DNA of 7,226 nucleotides from the NCBI GenBank assembly GCA_946498265.1, contig CAMMNR010000090.1:1-7226 (forward strand), read 5' to 3'. The notes under the pieces are model-generated. The model was not told the origin of the DNA and did not search any database. It saw only the letters and a list, made by a program, of their open reading frames with translations. The DNA is from an uncultured Clostridium sp. GTDB lineage: Bacteria > Bacillota > Clostridia > TANB77 > CAG-508. The translations under genes and the position numbers were made by a program. Below, piece after piece: positions 1-5,259 of this stretch; the first letter of the stretch is position 1, and each line of letters begins with the position of its first letter.

Positions 1-100
1 TTTTTTTATTGTTTTTTTCATCTTCAACTATTTGTATTTTTGGCATATCTTTATTATTTTTCATCATTGCATTAAAGTCTTTTTTATTCTCATTAGACAT
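1..100 (-). CDS. Partial gene, N-terminus resembling MGMT-family (alkyltransferase-like) proteins
   Basis: Only the first 33 codons lie in the window; the gene continues past the left edge. The ATG at 98-100 is preceded by AGGAG (110-114) at good spacing. The peptide starts MSNENKKDFNAMMKNNKDMP and continues KIQIVEDEKNNKK. From memory, the KDFNAM...KDMPKIQ...DEK pattern matches the N-terminal extension of Firmicute proteins annotated as MGMT-family methylated-DNA cysteine methyltransferase-like. The catalytic or DNA-binding part is outside the window, so the function cannot be confirmed. It is co-oriented with the phage lytic operon, 61 bp after the preceding gene. It would be cargo in a phage, or could mark host DNA if the element is a remnant. 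A phage gene with a similar lysine-rich start is the alternative. Confidence 0.5.
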   Translation of the reverse strand, partial: MSNENKKDFNAMMKNNKDMPKIQIVEDEKNNKK

Positions 101-161
101 ATCTTAAATCTCCTATCTAAAAAATAATTATGATCTTATATTAAATACTAATCCTTAATCA

Positions 162-611
162 TTATAAGTCTTCGTAATAATAATGAAAACTATAACCAGT
201 TATTTTAGCATTTGGATGTGATTCTTTATATTCTCTCTCTTGGCATCTTGCACATTTTTTATAATTTTCTAATTTTCTTTTATCTTTAACTTTCCACCCT
301 TGAAATTTTGCTTTTAAAGTATCAGACCAATCCTCATAACAATCCAAGTAAGTATGGTATATTTTATTTGCTTGTTCATACTCATTTTCTGCAAGTAAAA
401 CCATGTTATTTTGAGTTATATGTTGACAAAATTGTTTTACTTCTTGCTCTTGATTATTTTCATCAATTATTCTTACTTTCTTTTCTTTTATTTCTTTGTT
501 TTTTTCTTCTTCCTGTTTTTTTGCTTGTTCAAATTTTGATTCTTTTGACTCACTTTTATTGTTATTTATTATTTTTTTTAATTTTTCTATATTTGATTTA
601 AAAATATTCAT
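162..611 (-). CDS. Hypothetical protein, 149 aa, charged coiled-coil N-terminus
   Basis: I do not recognise this protein. Residues 1-60 are extremely rich in Lys, Glu, Asn and Gln and look like a coiled coil or disordered arm. Residues 62-149 look like a compact domain with Cys62, Cys91 and a Cys120-x2-Cys123 pair, ending in an aromatic, acidic tail (HYYYEDL). The cysteines could bind a metal, but that is only a guess. The ATG at 609-611 has a weak purine-rich site (GAAAGTG) upstream. It follows a strong terminator and an apparent extended -10 promoter, so it seems to be transcribed separately from the replication operon. Lying just after the DUF1492 regulator, where late genes often begin in Firmicute phages, it may be an early late-operon gene. 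Confidence 0.7.
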   Translation of the reverse strand: MNIFKSNIEKLKKIINNNKSESKESKFEQAKKQEEEKNKEIKEKKVRIIDENNQEQEVKQFCQHITQNNMVLLAENEYEQANKIYHTYLDCYEDWSDTLKAKFQGWKVKDKRKLENYKKCARCQEREYKESHPNAKITGYSFHYYYEDL

Positions 612-631
612 AATAAATCACACTTTCAAAT

Positions 632-665
632 TATTTTCTATTACTATATTAGCATAAATTTGCAA
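632..665 (-). promoter_or_regulatory. Possible extended -10 promoter for the 149-aa gene
   Basis: On the minus strand the sequence reads TATGCTAATAT: an extended -10 (TGn) followed by TAATAT, just downstream of the terminator at 684-717 and about 35 bp before the ATG at 611. The -35 region is poor, as expected for an extended -10 promoter or for one that needs an activator. The DUF1492 protein encoded just upstream is a candidate activator by analogy with RinA/ArpU-type late regulators. Confidence 0.4.
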
Positions 666-683
666 ATAATAAAACCCTTTATC

Positions 684-717
684 AAAAAAATCACTACAAT
701 ACTGTAATGATTTTTTT
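684..717 (-). terminator. Rho-independent terminator after the DUF1492 gene
   Basis: Arms 684-698 and 703-717 form a 15-bp stem around a 4-nt loop. On the minus strand all positions pair, with one G-U wobble, and the stem runs into a 7-nt T-tract. On the plus strand the same position is a C-A mismatch, so the minus strand is the functional direction. It lies 8 bp beyond the stop of the DUF1492 gene and separates it from the 149-aa gene. Confidence 0.85.
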
Positions 718-724
718 ATTTGTA

Positions 725-1156
725 TTATATTGAATTTTTACAATTTTTACTATATTCTTCTTGCATATCTGATATTGCTTTTCCAAGAATACTAGTGATT
801 GCCCTATATGTTCTTCCTTTTTTATCTGCTATATACTCAATTGTTACTTTTTCTTTATACCTCATGTTTACAATATCCTGTGTGTTTTTCTTTAGTGTTA
901 AGATTAGCTTGTCTATTATTGATATTTCAAGGTTTAACTGTTGTCTTTCTGTTTCTAGTTCTTCTATTCTAGTTAATTTATTTATAATTTCATTTTCTAT
1001 ACTAGATTCAGTAAATCCTGTTGCTCTTGGCATACCATCTAGTTTAGCACTTTTCAATGATGCCTCTTCTTGTTTTAATCTAAAAAGCTCAATTTCTATT
1101 ACTGCAATTCTAACATTATAATTATTATAATTTTCTAATGCCCTTTTTATATTCAT
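725..1156 (-). CDS. DUF1492-family phage late transcription regulator (sigma-70 region 4-like), 143 aa
   Basis: Residues 1-90 are a long helical, coiled-coil-like segment with the KLDGMPR motif (38-44) typical of DUF1492 proteins of Firmicute phages. Residues 92-130 resemble the sigma-70 region 4 helix-turn-helix (DIVNMRY, then TIEYIADKKGRTYRAITSIL). This group is related to RinA/ArpU-type regulators, which act at the border between early and late phage genes to switch on packaging and structural genes. Its place as the last gene before a strong terminator fits that role. The ATG at 1154-1156 has AAAGGA 5 nt upstream. Its DNA target is unknown; the extended -10 promoter at 632-665 is a candidate (inference). 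Confidence 0.85.
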   Translation of the reverse strand: MNIKRALENYNNYNVRIAVIEIELFRLKQEEASLKSAKLDGMPRATGFTESSIENEIINKLTRIEELETERQQLNLEISIIDKLILTLKKNTQDIVNMRYKEKVTIEYIADKKGRTYRAITSILGKAISDMQEEYSKNCKNSI

Positions 1157-1294
1157 ATCTTTCCTTTCTAGTTTTACATATCTTACATTTTGTTAAACTG
1201 TGGCATTTTCTTAAATGCTTATATTATCAATACTTTTATTTATTATGAATTTTACAGTTTACAAAACTTTTTTTTGTAAAACTGATATTATTTT
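1157..1294. repeat. Intergenic segment with repeated CAGTTT(T)AC motifs and a long imperfect palindrome
   Basis: This AT-rich gap lies between the minimal tyrosine recombinase and the DUF1492 gene. It holds four related motifs: AGTTTTAC at 1170-1177, GTTAAACTG at 1192-1200, CAGTTTAC at 1255-1262 and GTAAAACTG at 1276-1284. The last two form an inverted repeat (1255-1266 against 1272-1284, one bulged base) with a short central spacer. A perfect 6-bp hairpin, GCATTT/AAATGC, is at 1203-1218. No strong T-tract follows either hairpin on the minus strand, so they do not look like terminators. A recombinase core site or regulator-binding sites are more likely (inference). Confidence 0.6.
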
Positions 1295-1840
1295 TTAAAA
1301 ATATTTTAATTTTTTTATAGCTTTATTTCCCATCTCTTGTGTTAGACCTATATATTTCATTGTTATAATTTCACTTGCATGATTAAACATATCCATTAGT
1401 AATCCTAAATCTTTTGTATTTTGATAAGTATGATATCCAAATGTCTTACGAAGAGTATGTGTACCAATATTTGATATTCCTTCTACTTCACATGCTTTTT
1501 TTAATATCTGATATGCTCTTTGTCTTGTAATAGGCTTATTTCCTTGTCTAGATGGAAATAAGTATTCTCTTTCATCTTTTGTTTCTATATATTTATCAAG
1601 TTCTTTTTTTAATGCAGGATTCCAATCATATGACTTTTGCTTGCCAGTTTTTGTTTCTCGAATATTATAACCTCTTTTTCCTTTAACATCTTTTATCCTA
1701 AATTTAAGGATGTCTGATATTCTTAATCCTGTATAAATTCCAAAGCAGAACATCATATAATCTCGCTCATTTTGTTTCTTTAAGTTCGATGCTATTTTTT
1801 GAATTATCTCAATATCTCTAATAGGTTCTACAAAGTTCAT
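1295..1840 (-). CDS. Minimal phage tyrosine recombinase (catalytic domain only), 181 aa
   Basis: The protein consists almost entirely of a tyrosine-recombinase catalytic domain. Visible catalytic residues are Arg40 (TGLRISDIL), Lys64 (ETKTGK), His128-x2-Arg131 (HTLRKTF), His154 (FNHAS) and Tyr163 (MKYIGL). The arm-binding and most of the core-binding N-terminal domains found in typical 350-440-aa integrases are absent. I chose the ATG at 1838-1840 because AAGGTGG lies 5 nt upstream; the in-frame ATG at 1865-1867 would add nine residues but lacks a ribosome-binding site and lies inside the preceding small gene. A separate full-length integrase flanks the tRNA, so this enzyme probably does not perform integration. 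Resolution of replicated genome multimers or DNA inversion is possible (inference). Confidence 0.88.
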   Translation of the reverse strand: MNFVEPIRDIEIIQKIASNLKKQNERDYMMFCFGIYTGLRISDILKFRIKDVKGKRGYNIRETKTGKQKSYDWNPALKKELDKYIETKDEREYLFPSRQGNKPITRQRAYQILKKACEVEGISNIGTHTLRKTFGYHTYQNTKDLGLLMDMFNHASEIITMKYIGLTQEMGNKAIKKLKYF

Positions 1841-1841
1841 T

Positions 1842-2021
1842 TTATCCACCTTCTTCCATATCGACATCTACTATTACTTTAAAATCTCTGAATCTTATGA
1901 AAAACTCGTATTTGTTTTCATCTTTTGCTATTACTCCTCCTTCTCTAGGCAATATATTTTTTATAATATAATTTCTTCCGTTACGAGTTTGGATTATTTG
2001 ATTTCTTTTTAATTCAATCAT
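1842..2021 (-). CDS. Small hypothetical protein, 59 aa, translationally coupled to dnaC
   Basis: This is an uninterrupted 59-codon reading frame that starts MIELKRNQIIQTRNGRNYII and ends with VDVDMEEGG. The start codon overlaps the stop of the dnaC-like gene in an ATGA (2018-2021), a classic coupling arrangement, and the stop lies 1 bp before the chosen start of the recombinase. The end of this gene also supplies the recombinase's Shine-Dalgarno sequence. The predicted peptide is basic at the N-terminus with alternating hydrophobic residues that suggest a small beta-rich fold (RNGRNYIIKNIL...KYEFFIRFRDFKVIVDV). I do not recognise a family. The tight packing on both sides is the main evidence that it is real. 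Confidence 0.75.
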   Translation of the reverse strand: MIELKRNQIIQTRNGRNYIIKNILPREGGVIAKDENKYEFFIRFRDFKVIVDVDMEEGG

Positions 2022-2800
2022 ATTTTTTCCATTCCTCTCATTCTATAATTTCTGCCTTCCTTGTTGCTAATTTGAACTAAAAAGTTATATCCATTTTGCG
2101 TTACCATCTCTTTTAATCTTCCTGCAATTGATTCATTTAATTTAAACATATGATCTATAAAATATTCACTTGTTATAATAACAGGTTTTTTATATTTGTA
2201 TCTGTAATCTATTATTTCATATATAATACCAAAGTCTTTTTCATTTACTGTATTTCCTCTTACAGTATTTTTTAAAAAGTCATCTATTATTAGATAATTA
2301 CAATTTTTATATTTATACATTTTCTTCTGATATTGTTCTTTCTCTATCATATTTTGTTTTATATAAATCATATCTTCAGTATAAGGCATTAATTCTATCC
2401 AAGCACCTCTATCTAATAATGCCTTTGCTATTGAAACTGCTAGATGAGTTTTTCCGCTTCCACTTTGTCCTAATAAAAGAATTGAATTAATACCTTTTGC
2501 TTTTACAAATTCTACTGCCTTTTGTTTCATTCTTTTTTGATATTCATCCTCAATTTTAAAATTATCAAATGTATAATCTGAATATGCCTCACTAAATAAT
2601 TCCTTTATTTTTTCATTCTTCTTTTCTGCCAAATAATCATTAATACATGTACATCTATGAGGATATTCATTTAATTCATATATCCATCCTATTCCATCAC
2701 ATATACTGCATTTAGATGATTTCGTTGCCGATACTATCGTAGAGTTTTCCATTTTTTTCTGTAAATTCATTCTTTTTAGCAATTCCTCCACATGTTCCAT
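2018..2800 (-). CDS. dnaC: DnaC-type helicase loader (AAA+ ATPase), 260 aa
   Basis: A phage helicase loader related to bacterial DnaC/DnaI, which deposits the replicative helicase at an origin with the replisome organiser. Residues 31-52 carry a Cys-x2-Cys...Cys-x-Cys set (31, 34, 50, 52), suggesting a zinc-binding N-terminal domain as in DnaI-like loaders. The AAA+ module follows: Walker A GQSGSGKTH at 111-119, Walker B YLIIDDF at 169-175, sensor region VIITSE at 207-212 and candidate arginine finger Arg228 (SIAGRLKEM). The start at 2798-2800 is supported by a near-perfect AGAGGAGGT 5 nt upstream, although this makes an 89-bp overlap with the replisome-organiser gene. Later in-frame ATGs (2768-2770, 2750-2752) have no well-spaced site. 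Confidence 0.93.
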   Translation of the reverse strand: MEHVEELLKRMNLQKKMENSTIVSATKSSKCSICDGIGWIYELNEYPHRCTCINDYLAEKKNEKIKELFSEAYSDYTFDNFKIEDEYQKRMKQKAVEFVKAKGINSILLLGQSGSGKTHLAVSIAKALLDRGAWIELMPYTEDMIYIKQNMIEKEQYQKKMYKYKNCNYLIIDDFLKNTVRGNTVNEKDFGIIYEIIDYRYKYKKPVIITSEYFIDHMFKLNESIAGRLKEMVTQNGYNFLVQISNKEGRNYRMRGMEKI

Positions 2801-3488
2801 AAGTACCTCCTCTGATTTTATTTTGTTCTACAGCACTTACTACCCATTTTTTTATAGCAAGATAATGATTTTTAGCTTTATAACCTTTCATTTCTATATA
2901 TTCATCTAAATATGTTATAAGTTCTTGGTAATTTGGATATTCATTCTGCAGTTTTTTTAATTCTTCATCTTTTAGCATTACATGTTTATATTCTCCGTAT
3001 TTGTGTTTAATATTTTTCGCTTTCTTTTCATCAGAATTATTAGATACATTTGTGTTATCTATGTTACTCTTATCTAACTCTAATCTATTCTTACCTAACC
3101 TTACCTGTGTATCCGTTTGGTCTACCATTGGTATACCAACATTAGTATTTAAAGTATAAGAGTTATTTTCTTCTAATAATAATTGTGCTTTTTCTTGTAA
3201 ATATTTAGTTTCCTTATATCTATCACTTCTTATATAATTATGTATTTTCCAATGTTTAATCACTACAATTCCACTTTCAAATGGAAGTATAAATTGTTTT
3301 GCAATTAGTAATTTAAGATCATCTTCTTTACAAGATGCTAATCGCATTATATTTTTAGGATTATTTATAAATCCATCATCGTCAGCTCTCATAGAAAGAT
3401 GGAAGTATAGCAATTGTGTCGAATGTGGCATATCTAAAAATACATCACTATCTATTATTGTTTTTGCAAACATTCTTCTCTCTGCCAT
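2712..3488 (-). CDS. Phage replisome organiser / replication initiator, 258 aa
   Basis: This resembles the replisome-organiser proteins of Firmicute phages, which bind the phage origin and recruit DnaC and helicase. Residues 1-100 match the conserved N-terminal winged-helix region (RRMFAKTIIDSDVF, RADDDGF, KHWKIHNYIRSDRY). Residues 105-160 are a low-complexity linker containing VRLGKNRLELDK. Residues 162-216 match the conserved C-terminal segment seen in DnaD-like phage replication proteins (YGEYKHVMLKDEELKKL, then HYLAIKKWV). I chose the ATG at 3486-3488 because GGAGG lies 5 nt upstream; an ATG 12 bp earlier has AAGG only 2 nt away. The linker DNA carries direct repeats and may be the origin. 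The last 89 bp overlap dnaC in another frame. Confidence 0.88.
   Translation of the reverse strand: MAERRMFAKTIIDSDVFLDMPHSTQLLYFHLSMRADDDGFINNPKNIMRLASCKEDDLKLLIAKQFILPFESGIVVIKHWKIHNYIRSDRYKETKYLQEKAQLLLEENNSYTLNTNVGIPMVDQTDTQVRLGKNRLELDKSNIDNTNVSNNSDEKKAKNIKHKYGEYKHVMLKDEELKKLQNEYPNYQELITYLDEYIEMKGYKAKNHYLAIKKWVVSAVEQNKIRGGTYGTCGGIAKKNEFTEKNGKLYDSIGNEII
3068..3105. repeat. Direct repeats inside the replication gene, candidate phage origin
   Basis: On the minus strand GTTAGGTAAGA (3089-3099) and GTTAGATAAGA (3068-3078) are 11-bp repeats with one mismatch and a 21-bp period. They sit among further GGTTA/GATTA/GGTAA-like units up to 3105. They encode the linker (VRLGKNRLELDK) of the replisome organiser. 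Many Firmicute phages place origin iterons inside this gene, so an origin is inferred from position and repeat spacing. Confidence 0.5.
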
Positions 3489-3577
3489 ATTTTCCTCCAT
3501 TTCCTTAATTTTCTTTACTTTTTCGCCAAAACATAGTAAAATAGTAATAGAAACATATATCTATGTGTTTTACAGAA

Positions 3578-3652
3578 TTATCTATTTTCGATTGCAGTTG
3601 GGATAGGTAATTCTGACTTTTTTATTATTTCTATTGATCCTATTATTTCCAC
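3578..3652 (-). CDS. Possible 24-aa leader-like ORF between membrane-protein and replication genes
   Basis: A GTG at 3650-3652 opens a 24-codon frame ending at 3578 and reading VEIIGSIEIIKKSELPIPTA then IENR. AGGAG lies 11 nt upstream, a little far. A competing frame starts with ATG at 3657-3659 (MNRGNNRINR..., 25 codons) and has AGGAG only 4 nt away. Both starts overlap the end of the preceding membrane-protein gene. The first peptide has a more protein-like composition, but neither is recognised. The rest of the 3501-3642 gap shows only a weak palindrome around 3553-3566. Confidence 0.3.
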   Translation of the reverse strand: MEIIGSIEIIKKSELPIPTAIENR

Positions 3653-3879
3653 GATTCATTCTTCTCCTCTTTTCTATTTTTATATTTTCTATATTCATCT
3701 TCAATTATTACTACGATTAAAAGACCTAAGATTGGTATCAAGTATTCTCCTCCTATTGCCTCATATCCTCTTTCTATAAATGCATAATTTATTGCTATTT
3801 TTGTCAAAATAAGTGTTAATATAATTATTACTAATTGTACTATTCGTACTATGATTCGTACTTTGCACTTTTTTCTCAC
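3643..3879 (-). CDS. Small membrane protein with two predicted helices, 78 aa, GTG start
   Basis: The protein has a very basic N-terminus (RKKCKVR), a hydrophobic segment at about residues 9-31 and a second at about 45-60, then a highly charged tail (DEYRKYKNRKEEKNESWK). This suggests two transmembrane helices with both termini probably cytoplasmic. The start is GTG at 3877-3879, supported by GGGAGG 8 nt upstream, which overlaps the end of the excisionase-like gene. No family is recognised. Small early-operon membrane proteins of phages can have host-takeover or superinfection roles, but nothing here shows which. Confidence 0.75.
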   Translation of the reverse strand: MRKKCKVRIIVRIVQLVIIILTLILTKIAINYAFIERGYEAIGGEYLIPILGLLIVVIIEDEYRKYKNRKEEKNESWK

Positions 3880-3894
3880 TTGCTTGTCCTCCCT

Positions 3895-4119
3895 TCAAAT
3901 CAAGCCTTTTTGCATGTACTCTTCAAATGTTTTTTGTGATACCTTATAGGACTTTCCTATCTTTATTACAGGTATAATCTTACTACAAAAAACTTTATCA
4001 GTTTCATCTTTGGTTAGTCCATATTCCTCAATGAGATTACTTCTAGTTAGTAATCTATCCTTACTTGATGTCTTAAGCAACTCTTTTATTTGCTTTAGTT
4101 CTTCTAAAATCTGTTCCAT
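3895..4119 (-). CDS. Excisionase-like / helix-turn-helix DNA-binding protein, 74 aa
   Basis: Residues 1-18 form a short charged helix (MEQILEELKQIKELLK). Residues 22-72 resemble the small winged helix of excisionase-family proteins: LLTRSNLIEEYGLTKDETDKVF, then a wing-like IPVIKIGKSYKVS, then FEEYMQKG. Such proteins bend DNA at attachment sites to favour excision, or act as phage early regulators. The ATG at 4117-4119 has AAAGGAG at 6 nt. It is the second gene of the leftward operon after the Cro-like gene and precedes the membrane-protein gene closely. Excision versus purely regulatory function cannot be decided from sequence. Confidence 0.7.
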   Translation of the reverse strand: MEQILEELKQIKELLKTSSKDRLLTRSNLIEEYGLTKDETDKVFCSKIIPVIKIGKSYKVSQKTFEEYMQKGLI

Positions 4120-4153
4120 AGTTTACTCCTTTCGACATTTTTTTACATTTTTC

Positions 4154-4169
4154 GCACAATATATTGTGC
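4154..4169. promoter_or_regulatory. Operator-like perfect palindrome, copy 3
   Basis: GCACAATATATTGTGC is a perfect 16-bp palindrome, 3 bp beyond the stop of the Cro-like gene and about 35 bp before the excisionase-like start. It matches the copies at 4393-4408 and 4496-4511. Its place inside the operon suggests either a third operator for looping or roadblock, or control of a weak internal promoter; no convincing -10 is visible there. Confidence 0.75.
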
Positions 4170-4172
4170 AAG

Positions 4173-4361
4173 CTAATTAAAAAAAATATCCTCTATTGTT
4201 TTATCTAATGCTACAGATAGATTTTTCATTACAGACCTTGTTACATTTGTATGTATTCCTCTTTCAATTTGTGATATAGTGTTTCGTGATACTCCTGATA
4301 TCTCTGATAATTTTTCTTGCGACATATTTGCTTCTTTTCTATATTTTTCCAACTTATTCAT
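4173..4361 (-). CDS. Cro-like XRE-family repressor, 62 aa
   Basis: A single helix-turn-helix XRE domain fills the protein: LEKYRKEANMSQEKLSEISG, then VSRNTISQIERG as the recognition-helix region, then a C-terminal helix ending ALDKTIEDIFFN. This size and position, first gene of the lytic operon and divergent from the CI-like gene, are those of phage Cro proteins, which bind the shared operators and block lysogenic transcription. I chose the ATG at 4359-4361, which has AAAGGGGGG about 8 nt upstream; the ATG 24 bp earlier has no ribosome-binding site. Assignment of Cro function rests on synteny. Confidence 0.85.
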   Translation of the reverse strand: MNKLEKYRKEANMSQEKLSEISGVSRNTISQIERGIHTNVTRSVMKNLSVALDKTIEDIFFN

Positions 4362-4392
4362 ACAAAATTCCCCCCTTTCTTTCATTTTATTC

Positions 4393-4408
4393 GCACATTA
4401 TATTGTGC
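4393..4408. promoter_or_regulatory. Operator-like palindrome, copy 2
   Basis: GCACATTATATTGTGC is a near-perfect 16-bp palindrome with one broken pair. It lies just downstream of the -10 of the leftward promoter, where a bound repressor would block lytic transcription. It differs from copy 3 at one position. Confidence 0.75.
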
Positions 4409-4419
4409 TTATATCGATA

Positions 4420-4448
4420 TATATATTACAAATCAGATTTATTGTCAA
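4420..4448 (-). promoter_or_regulatory. Leftward (lytic) promoter of the cro operon
   Basis: On the minus strand a consensus -35 TTGACA (4443-4448) and a -10 TATATA (4420-4425) are separated by 17 bp. The predicted start point is near 4413, giving a leader of about 50 nt before the Cro-like ATG. Operator copy 2 covers the start of the transcript. Confidence 0.8.
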
Positions 4449-4485
4449 GTATTTTTTACAATTTTAATTTTTTTTCAAAAAAGTC

Positions 4486-4514
4486 TTGCATTTTTGCACA
4501 TTTTATTGTACAAT
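4486..4514 (+). promoter_or_regulatory. Rightward promoter of the CI-like repressor
   Basis: TTGCAT (4486-4491) and TACAAT (4509-4514) are separated by 17 bp, and AGGAGG plus ATG (4538) follow. Operator copy 1 overlaps the spacer and -10, so the gene is probably autoregulated or repressed by Cro. Confidence 0.75.
4496..4511. promoter_or_regulatory. Operator-like palindrome, copy 1
   Basis: GCACATTTTATTGTAC is the most diverged of the three 16-bp copies. It overlaps the spacer and the first bases of the -10 of the repressor promoter, the expected place for a lower-affinity autoregulatory or Cro-preferred site. Confidence 0.7.
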
Positions 4515-4537
4515 GCAAATACAAAGGAGGTTATGCA

Positions 4538-5237
4538 ATGTTTATAGGTGAAATTATCAAAGAATATCGAGACACCTACAACCTATCACAGAGAGAATTT
4601 GCATCCAAGACATCATTAAGTCATTCTTATATAAATACTTTAGAAAAGGTATTTAATCCTAAAACTGGCAAACCATATTCAGTTACTACAGATGTTGCCA
4701 AAGAATTGGCTAATGCAATGAAGATGCCGATTGAAGATTTAATTTATAAATTGGATGAAACGCAAGAAATTGAAGTTAACTCTAATGAATCAAATTTAAA
4801 TAATGATACTCCTATTTTAAATGATAGAACACATACTGTTCGTGTTCCAATATATCGGTATCATTCCTGCAGATTTACCTCTTGATGAAATTAATGATAT
4901 CGTAGGTTACCAAGATGTATTCGTAAAAGCAAATGATAATAAAGAATTTTTTGGGTTAGAAATTAATGGTAATAGCATGTATCCTGATTTTAAAGATAAA
5001 GATCATGTTATCTTCATCAAACAGTCTGATTGTAACAGTGGGCAAGATTGTGCTGTTATAATTGATGATAATAATGCAACACTACAAAAAATTATTAAAC
5101 AGGAAAATGGATTATTATTGCAATCATTAAATCCAGAATTTGAACCTATATTTTATCCATCAAAAGATGTATCAAAACATATTAGAATTTTAGGTATAGC
5201 ATATCAGTTAATTAGGCAACTAGACTGCAATAATTAG
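4538..5237 (+). pseudogene. CI-like S24-family phage repressor, split by a frameshift
   Basis: Removing one base, C4856, restores a 232-aa repressor. Residues 4-70 are an XRE helix-turn-helix domain (LSQREFASKTSLSHSYINTL). The linker runs to about 100. Residues 103-232 match the LexA/CI-type S24 domain: VPIYGIIPADLPLDEI at 103-118 (cleavage-loop region), nucleophile Ser146 in GNSMYPDF and a C-terminal LNPEFEPI. As the sequence stands, translation from 4538 ends at 4885 after 115 residues, giving only the DNA-binding part. The downstream frame is open but has no good start site. AAAGGAGG precedes the ATG. The position equivalent to the catalytic lysine appears to be Gln183. The extra C could be a real mutation or a sequencing error. 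Confidence 0.85.
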
Positions 5238-5259
5238 AAGTCCACCTATTTGATGCAAT

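Noticed and set aside
308..601. Plus-strand open frame opposite the 149-aa gene, and a similar one at 720-1121
   Set aside because: Both are antisense shadows of Lys/Glu-rich coding sequence and give implausible Leu/Phe/Ser-rich proteins without ribosome-binding sites.
3551..3570. Weak palindrome ACATA-TATC-TATGT as an operator
   Set aside because: The stem is only 5 bp in an AT-rich gap, it does not match the three operator sites, and no promoter is evident beside it.
4821..4856. Independent start for the repressor C-terminal domain at 4821
   Set aside because: No Shine-Dalgarno sequence precedes this ATG, and the first residues do not resemble an S24 protein; the frame is better explained as the second half of a frameshifted gene.
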